Below, piece by piece: positions 8,267-16,220 of a stretch of 64,000 nucleotides of DNA; the stretch's first letter is position 1, and each line of letters opens with the position of its first letter. Origin of the DNA: a virus. Where the stretch lies: the IMG/VR virus record IMGVR_UViG_3300033146_003848, positions 62,001-126,000 of that record; one strand, given 5' to 3'. Position numbers and translations under genes: made by a program. The notes beneath the pieces are model-generated. The model saw nothing but the letters and a program-made list of their open reading frames with translations, was not told the origin of the DNA and did no database searches.

Positions 8267-9919
8267 ATGCTACAGTATCGAGAATTAATTCAAAAGTATT
8301 TTATGAAATCGAAATTTAAACCTCGTAAAGGTCAAATTGAAATCATTAATGATATTCTAACTAAGTATGTTGATGAGCAAAAACGATATGTGATTTTAGC
8401 CGGAAGTACAGGTATAGGAAAGTCGTTGATTGCGTTGATAGTTTCTGAATGTTTAAATGAATTGAAAGGACATAAAGATGTAAATCAATCATATATCGTG
8501 GCTCATACTAATGCATTATTGAAACAATATTATGATTCATATGAGGATGGATTTGATATTCTCAAGGTAATGGGTCGAAGTAATTATAAATGTTCGGTTA
8601 TGATGGGAACAGCAGAGCATTGCATTCGCTCACCTAAAAATTCTAGTGGAATTGATAATTGGTGTCGCACTTGTGAATATTTGAGAATTAAGCGAGAAGT
8701 GCATAAAGTGGATCATTTTTGCACAAATTACTCATATCTATTTACTGCTATGGGTTCTATGAAAAAGAGGATGATTACTATATTTGATGAGACACATTTG
8801 TTGAATGAGCAATATGTTAATCATGCTAAGATTGAATTGACTCCAATCATTTTGACAAAAATGATTGGAGATATGAAGAAACTTGGATATACTCAACAAG
8901 AAGATGTATTGAAGCAAACTCAAAGATTCTTAACTGCAAATAAGGTTCATGATAATAATTATATTGCATTTTTAGAAAAAATGCGAGATGTGTTTGAAAA
9001 GGTAGTGAGTCTAATTTCCGTTGAAATGGTGTCAGCATTGACTAATGATAATAAGAAAGAGTATGTGATGTTAAATAGCATAAATGCGAAATATGATATT
9101 ATGCTCGATAGAATTAATAAATTTTTAGATGAAAACTATGAGCATGTTGTTGATATTAAAGAAGGGTCATTCATTCTCTCTGCTATATTTATGAGAGATA
9201 TGTTCCAAACTATTGATACATCTAAGTATTATTTATTCATGAGTGCTACTATAGATAAGGAATATTTAATAACAACTCTATCGTTAGATTCGGATGATGT
9301 TGCATTTGTACAACCAGAACCAGTATTTAATCCTGAACACAAGAATGTTATTCTTTGTGATTTTGCATCTTTAAATTATAGGAACATGAGTGATGATAAA
9401 TTTATGACCTCATTATCTGATCAGATCCATACTATAATAAAAAATCATCCAGATGAAAAGGGAGTTATTCAAGTCACAAGTTTCAAAACAGGAAACTTTA
9501 TAGCCAAACGATTAAAAAATTATATTTTTGATAATCGATTGAATTTGAAAGTAGTACTACAATCATCTAAGAAGCCTTTGAAAGTGTTATTGGAAGAACA
9601 TAAAGATAGTGAGAAGCCAACTATATTAATAAGTCCTAGTTTATTTGAAGGAATTGATTTGCCAGATGACGATTGTAGATTTCAAATCTTAGTTAAGGCT
9701 CCGTATTACTCTTTAGGAGATAAACGAATAAAATATATACTAGATCGATTCCCAAAGATTTATACTAAGTTAGCGACGTTTAGAATGGTTCAAGCGATAG
9801 GTAGAGGAGTTCGTTCGGAAGAGGACTTTTGTGATAATTATTTTATAGATTCTAATTTGAATAGGTTATTCTTTAGTGAACATAATCTATGGCAAAATGA
9901 ATGTACAATCATTAAGTAG
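8267..9919 (+). CDS. DinG/XPD-like iron-sulfur DNA helicase
   Basis: 550 residues, superfamily 2 helicase. Walker A GSTGIGKS (about 46), DEAH-type box FDETH (about 173), SATID (motif III), SPSLFEGIDLP (motif V region, about 460) and QAIGRGVRS (motif VI, about 505). Between motifs I and II, GRSNYKC followed by HCIRS, WCRTC and HFCTNYSYLF gives the spaced cysteines expected for the 4Fe-4S cluster of DinG/XPD helicases. Probably unwinds D-loops, R-loops or forked DNA during phage replication or recombination. ATG 8267 follows AGAGG. It has its own promoter. Confidence 0.85.
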   Translation: MLQYRELIQKYFMKSKFKPRKGQIEIINDILTKYVDEQKRYVILAGSTGIGKSLIALIVSECLNELKGHKDVNQSYIVAHTNALLKQYYDSYEDGFDILKVMGRSNYKCSVMMGTAEHCIRSPKNSSGIDNWCRTCEYLRIKREVHKVDHFCTNYSYLFTAMGSMKKRMITIFDETHLLNEQYVNHAKIELTPIILTKMIGDMKKLGYTQQEDVLKQTQRFLTANKVHDNNYIAFLEKMRDVFEKVVSLISVEMVSALTNDNKKEYVMLNSINAKYDIMLDRINKFLDENYEHVVDIKEGSFILSAIFMRDMFQTIDTSKYYLFMSATIDKEYLITTLSLDSDDVAFVQPEPVFNPEHKNVILCDFASLNYRNMSDDKFMTSLSDQIHTIIKNHPDEKGVIQVTSFKTGNFIAKRLKNYIFDNRLNLKVVLQSSKKPLKVLLEEHKDSEKPTILISPSLFEGIDLPDDDCRFQILVKAPYYSLGDKRIKYILDRFPKIYTKLATFRMVQAIGRGVRSEEDFCDNYFIDSNLNRLFFSEHNLWQNECTIIK

Positions 9920-10016
9920 TGAAGAAAAGAATAATGATTTAACTCTCAATGCACTTATCGATATGTATCAGCGAGAAATTAACGAATCTCATGCTGTCAA
10001 TGATCATATATTTTGA
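9897..10016 (+). CDS. 39-residue peptide, doubtful
   Basis: Open frame MNVQSLSSEEKNNDLTLN... overlapping the helicase end by 23 bases. Composition is protein-like (acidic, helical) but the ribosome-binding site is weak (CTATGG). It could be translated by coupling or be chance. Confidence 0.35.
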   Translation: MNVQSLSSEEKNNDLTLNALIDMYQREINESHAVNDHIF

Positions 10017-10060
10017 ATAGAGTTATTTTAGATTTAGAAATTGATTTAGGACATTAAATG

Positions 10061-10089
10061 TGTCGATTTTAATTGAATATTGATATATT
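10061..10089 (+). promoter_or_regulatory. possible extended -10 promoter for radical SAM gene
   Basis: TGATATATT gives an extended -10 (TATATT 10084-10089), but the -35 region TGTCGA is poor. The same TGATATATTATA core recurs before 18974 and 29540. Confidence 0.45.
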
Positions 10090-10112
10090 ATACTAATTAA
10101 TATGAGGAAATA

Positions 10113-11138
10113 ATGAAGTTAGAAAGAATAAAAATAGTTGAAACTGAATATGGAAAGACCGGTAGATCTAAGAATTATAATTTCAACTTTAATAAAATCG
10201 ATGGATCATTTATGCGTTGGGGTCAAACTAAAGATGATGATCCTGAGTTTGGATATCCTGAGATTTTAGATTTAGAAATATCTGAGATTTGTAATATGGG
10301 ATGTAAGTTTTGCTACAAATCAAATGTTGAATATTCTGGTAGGAATATGACTTTGGACACATTTAAAATCATTGTTTCTAAGATGCCCAAGACAATTACT
10401 CAAATTGCATTCGGAATTGGAGATATAGATACAAATCCAGATTTAGCAGACATCATTAGATATAGTAGAAATCACGGTATAATTCCAAATTTAACGATTA
10501 ATGGAAGTGGATTGACTGATTGGTGGGCAGACTTTTTCTCAGAATGGTTAGGAGCAATAGCCGTTAGTATTTACGATAAGAATTTATCATTTAATGCTAT
10601 TGAAAAATTAACGTCTAGAGGGATGAAGCAGGTAAATGTTCATTTTATGATATCAAAAGAAACAAAGAGTCAAGCGATTGCAATGATTGATCATATTAAA
10701 AGTGATCCTCGTTTGAAGAAAATGAATGCTTTAGTGTTTTTATCATTAAAGCCTAAAGGTAGAGGAGAAACGTTCCATGCTCTTTCTCAAGATGAATTTA
10801 ATGAAATAGTAAACTATGCTATTCGTCAGGAAATATCAATGGGATTTGATTCATGTAGTGCTCCGAAATATTTAGAATGTATTAAGAATGATTTGGATTT
10901 TAAAGAAAAGGAACAATTAGTGGAGCCTTGTGAGAGTGGACTATTCTCTTCATATATCAATGTTGCTGGGGAATTTTTCCCTTGTAGTTTCGCAGAGAAT
11001 CATTCGTCATGGACTACAGGAATTGATGTGATTCATTGTGATACTTTTTTGCAAGATGTTTGGTCGCATCCTAGAGTTATAGAATGGAAAAAGAATTTAC
11101 TTAAAAACTGTAGAAATTGTCCGATTTATAATGTTTGA
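10113..11138 (+). CDS. radical SAM / SPASM-type enzyme
   Basis: 341 residues. CNMGCKFC near residue 61 is the CxxxCxxC motif that ligates the SAM-cleaving 4Fe-4S cluster, GIGDIDTNPD and GIIPNLTINGSG fit the following barrel strands. The C-terminus carries a SPASM-like cysteine set (SCSAPKYLEC, EPCESG, FFPCSF, NCRNCP) that would hold auxiliary clusters. SPASM enzymes usually modify peptides or proteins. The next gene, starting nine bases later, and a related one 1.8 kb on share an unusual Ser-rich N-terminus, which makes them candidate substrates. Enzyme class is firm, substrate is inference. Confidence 0.88.
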   Translation: MKLERIKIVETEYGKTGRSKNYNFNFNKIDGSFMRWGQTKDDDPEFGYPEILDLEISEICNMGCKFCYKSNVEYSGRNMTLDTFKIIVSKMPKTITQIAFGIGDIDTNPDLADIIRYSRNHGIIPNLTINGSGLTDWWADFFSEWLGAIAVSIYDKNLSFNAIEKLTSRGMKQVNVHFMISKETKSQAIAMIDHIKSDPRLKKMNALVFLSLKPKGRGETFHALSQDEFNEIVNYAIRQEISMGFDSCSAPKYLECIKNDLDFKEKEQLVEPCESGLFSSYINVAGEFFPCSFAENHSSWTTGIDVIHCDTFLQDVWSHPRVIEWKKNLLKNCRNCPIYNV

Positions 11139-11146
11139 GGTATATA

Positions 11147-11821
11147 ATGAAAATTAGACATGGATTCGTAAGTAATAGTAGCAGTTCAAGTTTTATTGTT
11201 GCTATGAACGCTGATATTAATGATGATGTTGACCGTATGATGAGTCAATTAGGGGATGTTAGTGGTAAATATTCAAGTGCGTATTTTGATAATGAACAGA
11301 TAGCATCTCGAATTTGTTTAGATAAAGGTCAAATAGTTAGTCGAAAAATGTTTGTTCAATTATTGAAGAATAGTTATTATAATTTAATTGATGAATTCGA
11401 ATTAGAACGCACATTATCTGATGTATTTTTGGAGTATTTTCTTTATGATGATGAGGAGGAGGATGAAATTATTATTGAAGATTTGAGCGATAGAGAAGTT
11501 GCGTATTATTGGAGTCGAATATTACATAAGTATGATTTATATGTAGAGTGGGTTGAGGAGATGCGAGTGAATCGTAGACCTGATTTTTCAGAAATCAAAA
11601 AACAAATGAGCCCAAAGGCTACACTTGAAGAACTATCTCAAGAGTATGATTATCAAACTGAAGCGTGGGCAAATCGAGAATATGATTTATTATTATCAAA
11701 AATGAAGAATTATCAGCGATTGTATTTATTTGAATATGATGATTATTCTGAGTTTGAGGAGTATTTACAATATGGTAATATTTTTAGGAATTTACCGCAT
11801 ATAGTGTTGGGGAATCATTAA
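11147..11821 (+). CDS. SNSSSSSF-leader protein A (candidate radical SAM substrate)
   Basis: 224 residues beginning MKIRHGFVSNSSSSSFIV, then a very acidic helical body (DDEEEDEIIIEDL around 107-118). The start at 11147 follows TTTGAGGTATATA; a TTG at 11135 is in frame but has no site. The first 17 residues match those of the gene at 12986 almost exactly while the bodies do not, as expected for a processed or modified leader. I recall similar N-termini on unrelated hypothetical proteins of bacteria and phages, with no known function. Confidence 0.8.
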   Translation: MKIRHGFVSNSSSSSFIVAMNADINDDVDRMMSQLGDVSGKYSSAYFDNEQIASRICLDKGQIVSRKMFVQLLKNSYYNLIDEFELERTLSDVFLEYFLYDDEEEDEIIIEDLSDREVAYYWSRILHKYDLYVEWVEEMRVNRRPDFSEIKKQMSPKATLEELSQEYDYQTEAWANREYDLLLSKMKNYQRLYLFEYDDYSEFEEYLQYGNIFRNLPHIVLGNH

Positions 11822-12144
11822 TGAGTTTACGAAAGATTTTGAGTAGATGGTTTAAAAAAGACTTCATTAGTCTAAAATGGGCATTTATTGACTTTAGATT
11901 GTGGGTTTTTGAATTGGAAGATAACAGTTCTGATCCTATTTGGATCGAAGAGTGCGATGTGGATATTAGATTTAAAAGTCATTATAAGGCTGTACCTTGG
12001 TATAAATGTATGTTTACATTTCGAATTCCATCACGAATTAGAAGTTATATATCTCATATAATATCGATTTTAGTGGGATTAATAGTGGGAATTGTTATAT
12101 CTGAAAATTATGAATTTTTAATGGAGGTATTTAATGTTAGTTGA
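11821..12144 (+). CDS. protein with C-terminal TM segment
   Basis: 107 residues, basic N-terminus (LRKILSRWFKKDF), a middle rich in aromatic residues, and one hydrophobic segment at about 80-97 (ISHIISILVGLIVGIVIS). TAATG junction with the upstream gene (shared A at 11821). Unknown function. Confidence 0.65.
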   Translation: MSLRKILSRWFKKDFISLKWAFIDFRLWVFELEDNSSDPIWIEECDVDIRFKSHYKAVPWYKCMFTFRIPSRIRSYISHIISILVGLIVGIVISENYEFLMEVFNVS

Positions 12145-12778
12145 TACTATTTTGAATCGTGTTAGTGTAGTTGAGGTGTTGGATTTAATTGGAGAGTATT
12201 ATTATGATGGTGACTATGAGTACTCGAATCGACAAGGATTCTTGAAAACAATTCAAGAATTATGTCAAACAACATATTTGAAATCGAACGATGGGTTGAT
12301 ATTAACTATCAATCATTATGTGGATGAATATGATGGTGATGAATTCGAACAAGTGTCAGCAATAAAGAAAGATGAATCATTCTCATGGTCATTATCTTTA
12401 ACACCGTGGGCAGAATGGTTGGGATTAGAAGTGTCTAAGGAGACATTGAATAAATACACTGAAGGTGAAATTATGGCTCACATTCTTTGGGAAATGACAT
12501 TTTATGGATTTGATAGTAAGTCCGTTGAATCTCAAAGAGCAGAAATTTTTCAATTAAGTGAGGATGCGAAGAATGATCCGTCTAGTTACGTTTCAATGGA
12601 TGAATTATTTGCTGATTATGATATTGATTCGAATTTAACTTTGTCTGAATCGTTCGCAAAAGAGAGTGCTGACATCCTCGATGATAAAGATCGAACTATT
12701 GCTTTTTTCCAAAAAGCGGGGACACATAACAATGATGGAACATTAACTGAAAGAAATTCGTCAGGAGAAACCGAATGA
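12134..12778 (+). CDS. DUF6557-like protein
   Basis: 214 residues. The N-terminal half (ILNRVSVVEVLDLIGEYY, later SLSLTPWAEWLGLEVSK and EGEIMAHILWEMTFYGF) resembles the DUF6557 family, which has no known activity. The acidic C-terminal 60 residues look like an extension. GGAGG precedes ATG 12134, which lies inside the previous gene's end. Family match from memory of the motif order. Confidence 0.55.
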   Translation: MLVDTILNRVSVVEVLDLIGEYYYDGDYEYSNRQGFLKTIQELCQTTYLKSNDGLILTINHYVDEYDGDEFEQVSAIKKDESFSWSLSLTPWAEWLGLEVSKETLNKYTEGEIMAHILWEMTFYGFDSKSVESQRAEIFQLSEDAKNDPSSYVSMDELFADYDIDSNLTLSESFAKESADILDDKDRTIAFFQKAGTHNNDGTLTERNSSGETE

Positions 12779-12984
12779 ATTGGAAGTATAGTCATATAAC
12801 TCCATCTGGAGGGCATTTATATGAGCATATTAAAGAAGATCGAATAGTTGTGATTTATTCAAATCATTGTATATTTTATATGAATAGACATTTGAATATT
12901 CCATCAGCAACTGAGTTGTATTCTAGAATGCTACCGTTTATGTATAGTAAAAGTATTCGACGAAATGTCACGTTACGGAGATAA
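12775..12984 (+). CDS. small protein, unknown function
   Basis: 69 residues, aromatic and basic, starting at an ATGA overlap and ending two bases before the second SNSSSSSF protein. Beta-rich start (WKYSHITPSGGHLYEHI). No family recognised. Confidence 0.6.
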   Translation: MNWKYSHITPSGGHLYEHIKEDRIVVIYSNHCIFYMNRHLNIPSATELYSRMLPFMYSKSIRRNVTLRR

Positions 12985-12985
12985 T

Positions 12986-13405
12986 ATGAAGTTTAGATGT
13001 GGATTTGTAAGTAATAGTAGTAGTTCAAGTTTCATTGCGGTTTACGCCAAAGTGGAATTCAAGAAAGCAGAAGATGTTTTGAAAAAATTAAATCTAGAAT
13101 CGATGACGAAAGATGAATTCATTGCTAAGTGGAAATATGAATTTGATGATGGGTTTGAAAATGATTGGGCAGGAGTTCAGTTAGATGTCCCATCAATTGA
13201 TGAATTGAATGATAAATCTAGATATGTGTATTTTGAATCATGCGACGAACACAATGACTCTGATTTTTGGGATGGAGGTGAGTATGATTATGACATTGGA
13301 CTGGACGATTTCAGCAGTCGAACTAAACAAATATTCAAACAGGTTAGCAACGAAAATGGGTTTACTGATATTAGTAAGGGCTTTGGAGCAGGACGAAATG
13401 GATAA
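12986..13405 (+). CDS. SNSSSSSF-leader protein B
   Basis: 139 residues beginning MKFRCGFVSNSSSSSFIA, a near copy of the N-terminus at 11147, including the K-x-R-x-G-F-V-S-N-S5-F-I frame. The body is acidic and unrelated (DSDFWDGGEYDYDIGLDDF). ATG 12986 follows ACGGAGATAAT; an upstream in-frame ATG at 12965 lies in the preceding gene. Last gene before the next promoter, so it is probably co-transcribed with the radical SAM enzyme. Confidence 0.8.
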   Translation: MKFRCGFVSNSSSSSFIAVYAKVEFKKAEDVLKKLNLESMTKDEFIAKWKYEFDDGFENDWAGVQLDVPSIDELNDKSRYVYFESCDEHNDSDFWDGGEYDYDIGLDDFSSRTKQIFKQVSNENGFTDISKGFGAGRNG

Positions 13406-13436
13406 TTTTATTTGGAGTTAACTCGTTTCATTATTT

Positions 13437-13465
13437 TTGACTTAATTGTTATTATATGTTATATT
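13437..13465 (+). promoter_or_regulatory. sigma-70 promoter for 13504-rtcB
   Basis: TTGACT, 17-bp spacer, TATATT with upstream TGT. Predicted start near 13472. Confidence 0.85.
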
Positions 13466-13503
13466 ATATATGTGAGTAGATGATAATAATTTCGGAGAAG
13501 ATT

Positions 13504-13950
13504 ATGTTAAGTGTGTATGATTGGGCATTAATGATAAATCAAAATTGTCAAACTCGTCAAGGTAAGATAGTGAAATTGATAGGAATTAAGATTGAAGGAG
13601 TAAATTTATCATTGTTCACAAGTAATGGGACATATAAATCATTGGAATTGACTCCTATTCTGAAATCATTCGATCAAATGAGCGAAGACGTTCGAAATGA
13701 ATTTGAGACCTTCATGATTGAAAGTAATATTGACTTTGGCTTTGAAAATCCTGAGTCATTTGATTATGATGAGTTTGGAATATCTTTTCATGAGGTATGT
13801 GAGAGCATTTGCTCTGAGAATCCTTGTTATAATTGTTATCAGCAATTACAGTTAGACTCAATGTTATCTGACTGGCTAACAAGACGAGGAGTCGATTGTA
13901 GAGAGTGGATTCCACAGAAATTAGCAATTAAATATTCAAAGGAGACATGA
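13504..13950 (+). CDS. unknown protein upstream of rtcB
   Basis: 148 residues. ATG 13504 has GGAG exactly six bases before it, the spacing used by most genes here, and ATG 13480 is too near the transcription start. The middle is acidic (ESFDYDEFGISFHEVCESIC) with five cysteines between 97 and 140. Directly coupled to rtcB, whose start lies two bases after its stop. Confidence 0.65.
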   Translation: MLSVYDWALMINQNCQTRQGKIVKLIGIKIEGVNLSLFTSNGTYKSLELTPILKSFDQMSEDVRNEFETFMIESNIDFGFENPESFDYDEFGISFHEVCESICSENPCYNCYQQLQLDSMLSDWLTRRGVDCREWIPQKLAIKYSKET

Positions 13951-13951
13951 A

Positions 13952-15379
13952 ATGATTCAAGTGAAAGGTAAACATACGAACGCTACAATATTCACTGATG
14001 ATGTGGAGAAAAGTTGTTTGTTGCAAATCCAAACATTCTGTAATCATCCAGTGTTTGATAAATTAAACATAGCAATGATGCCCGATACTCATGCAGGAAA
14101 AGGAGTTCCAATTGGAACTGTGGTAGCATTATCAGATAAGATAATTCCATCAGTAATTGGAGTTGATATTGCATGTGGAATGTTGAGTTTTTGTTTGGAA
14201 GTTGGAGATGAAAAATTTAAAGACTTTGATTGGATTAAATTTGATAAATTACTGAGAAGAAAATTGCCAACAGGAATGCATATTCATTCTCAAGGTATCA
14301 ATTTCAAACAGGAATTCCCGTGGTATGAAGCACAAAAACAATTTGATGCATTTAGAGATGAGTATATAAAACGATATGATAAAGAAATGCCGTATGTGGA
14401 ATATAATTACGAATGGTTCTTGAATCTTTGCACTAAAATTGGAAGTAATTCTCAAAATGTTACTCGTTCAATTGGAACTTTAGGTGGAGGAAATCACTTC
14501 TTAGAGATAGGAAGAAGTAAGGAAACTGGGAAATATTGGCTTACAATTCATTCGGGAAGTAGGAACTTTGGATTGAAAGTTGCAACATATCATCAAAAAA
14601 AGGCAGAAGATGTCTTGAAAGAAAAGAGAGTTCAATTGGAGAAAAATATTAAAGAAACAATATTGAATGACTCCACGAATTTACATAAGCGAAAAGAGTT
14701 ATTGCATGATGTAAAAGTGAATGCTAATTTAGATTTTGACTTAAATATTAAAGGACTTGAATGGCTTGAAGATGAAGATGCTGTTGAATATATGACAGAT
14801 ATGATTTTCACTCAAATGTATGCGGGATTCAATAGACAAACTATAGAGTATATTGCATTAGATTGTCTTCAAGAAAGTTTAGACATTCAATTTATTTATA
14901 ATGAGAGTATTGAGTGTATTCATAACTATATTGATCCTCATGATTGGTTCATTAGAAAAGGAGCCATACGAGCATATCAAGGAGAGAAAAGTGTTATTCC
15001 GTTTAATATGAGAGATGGACTTTTAATCTGCACTGGTAAAAACAATAGTGATTGGAACTATTCTGCTCCGCATGGTGCAGGACGAGTGTTGAGTCGTAGT
15101 GTGGCAAAACAAACAATTAAATTGGAAGATTTTCAAGAGACAATGGAAGGCATTCATACTACATCCGTCACAGCATCAACATTAGATGAAAGTCCATTTG
15201 TATATAAAGATTCGGAATTGATTGAAATATTAATTGAAGATACGTGTAATGTTTTAGAGCATGTTATACCAATATATAATATGAAAAATGCTTCTGAAAT
15301 ATATATGAAACAAAAAAAAGAGCGAGATGATGAGGAGAAGAAGAATTATTCTAATACAATGGGCTGGGAAATTAAATGA
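13952..15379 (+). CDS. rtcB: RtcB-type RNA ligase
   Basis: 475 residues. Joins 2',3'-cyclic phosphate or 3'-phosphate RNA ends to 5'-OH ends using GTP and Mn2+. Visible signature motifs: MPDTHAGKG (about 42), GVDIACGM with the metal-binding Cys (about 71), GTLGGGNHFLEI (about 175), IHSGSRNFG (about 197) and SAPHGAGR with the guanylated His (about 372). In a phage the obvious job is repair of tRNAs cut by host anticodon nucleases. A second ligase of another family is encoded at 19731. The last 15 codons overlap another reading frame. Confidence 0.95.
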   Translation: MIQVKGKHTNATIFTDDVEKSCLLQIQTFCNHPVFDKLNIAMMPDTHAGKGVPIGTVVALSDKIIPSVIGVDIACGMLSFCLEVGDEKFKDFDWIKFDKLLRRKLPTGMHIHSQGINFKQEFPWYEAQKQFDAFRDEYIKRYDKEMPYVEYNYEWFLNLCTKIGSNSQNVTRSIGTLGGGNHFLEIGRSKETGKYWLTIHSGSRNFGLKVATYHQKKAEDVLKEKRVQLEKNIKETILNDSTNLHKRKELLHDVKVNANLDFDLNIKGLEWLEDEDAVEYMTDMIFTQMYAGFNRQTIEYIALDCLQESLDIQFIYNESIECIHNYIDPHDWFIRKGAIRAYQGEKSVIPFNMRDGLLICTGKNNSDWNYSAPHGAGRVLSRSVAKQTIKLEDFQETMEGIHTTSVTASTLDESPFVYKDSELIEILIEDTCNVLEHVIPIYNMKNASEIYMKQKKERDDEEKKNYSNTMGWEIK

Positions 15380-15500
15380 AAATGATTCGTTAGGTGTTCG
15401 AGAGATATATGCTGAAACGTTTGGAGAAGGGATTCGTTGGAAGAAAGATGAGCGAGAATCAATTATGAAATATATTGGAGAAAAGTATGAAATATCTTGA
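15327..15500 (+). CDS. 57-residue protein overlapping the rtcB end
   Basis: Starts at ATGATG inside rtcB (MMRRRRIILIQWAGKL...) and runs 121 bases past the rtcB stop, overlapping the next gene by 14. Composition beyond the overlap is convincingly protein-like (SLGVREIYAETFGEGIRWKK). GAGCGAG precedes it. The overlap on both sides suggests translational coupling. Unknown function. Confidence 0.5.
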   Translation: MMRRRRIILIQWAGKLNENDSLGVREIYAETFGEGIRWKKDERESIMKYIGEKYEIS

Positions 15501-15855
15501 TCATATAATTTCACATAGAAAGTGTATTATTGCATTAGAGAAGCATTTGACAGGGAAAAATACTTGGGCAATTAAGTTGCATGATTTAGATAAAGTGATA
15601 TTAACTAGATTGGGAGTTTCAAAGAATCGAACTCATAAAATTCATAGATTTTTCTCTAGGCATCATGCGGAATCATTTTGGATTAAAAAGAATGTGTTTG
15701 AGATGTTTTTGGATTGGGAGTGTGCTAGATATACTAAACCGGATAAACCATTAACTGCGATTGAAACTGCTCAGAAATATTATCCACAACATCTATCTCA
15801 GATATTAGATTTTCAAGATAAGTATGCTGTGAAATTAGTTGATTTTAAATTTTAA
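15487..15855 (+). CDS. DUF5662-like His/Asp-rich protein
   Basis: 122 residues with histidines and aspartates placed as in an HD-like metal site: ISHRKCI, KLHDLDKV, RFFSRHHAES, FLDWECAR. This order resembles DUF5662 phage proteins. ATG 15487 has GGAG six bases upstream. Any hydrolase activity is conjecture. Confidence 0.5.
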   Translation: MKYLDHIISHRKCIIALEKHLTGKNTWAIKLHDLDKVILTRLGVSKNRTHKIHRFFSRHHAESFWIKKNVFEMFLDWECARYTKPDKPLTAIETAQKYYPQHLSQILDFQDKYAVKLVDFKF

Positions 15856-15862
15856 TGATGAT

Positions 15863-15952
15863 ATGAATAGAATGAAGAATAAAATGACATTTATTAAACG
15901 AATGATATATCAAGAGAAAGATGATATATTAAAAGTCATCGATGGTCAGTAA
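15863..15952 (+). CDS. 29-residue peptide, doubtful
   Basis: Frame MNRMKNKMTFIKRM... between two genes, basic then acidic, with only a TGATGATAT upstream sequence and no clear ribosome-binding site. It overlaps the next small frame by 11 bases. Confidence 0.25.
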   Translation: MNRMKNKMTFIKRMIYQEKDDILKVIDGQ

Positions 15953-16094
15953 TAGAGAAATTGAAGTTCTATTTTGGAGACAAAATCGAAGTGTGACTCA
16001 CTTATTCAAAACAGGATATAAATTTTACTTTACTGGACGAGATGAAGATAGAGAATATATGGAAACGATTCTTATTGCCTATATCAAAATTTAA
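15942..16094 (+). CDS. 50-residue protein, tentative
   Basis: Frame MVSNREIEVLFWRQNRSV... is protein-like with alternating charged and aromatic residues, but the start site has no strong GGAG. It fills the gap before the clpX promoter and overlaps the 29-residue frame. Could be a genuine coupled gene or a remnant. Confidence 0.4.
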   Translation: MVSNREIEVLFWRQNRSVTHLFKTGYKFYFTGRDEDREYMETILIAYIKI

Positions 16095-16154
16095 AGCAAT
16101 GCTTTCAACTAAGTAGTCCACAAAACATTCGAATATCATCATCTTGAATATTAA

Positions 16155-16183
16155 TTGACAAAAACAAAAAAATATGATATATT
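16155..16183 (+). promoter_or_regulatory. sigma-70 promoter for the clpX-like gene
   Basis: TTGACA, 17-bp spacer, TATATT with upstream TGA, 37 bases before the start codon. Confidence 0.85.
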
Positions 16184-16220
16184 ATATTTGTAGTTTAATA
16201 ATAATCAATGTGAGAAAATT

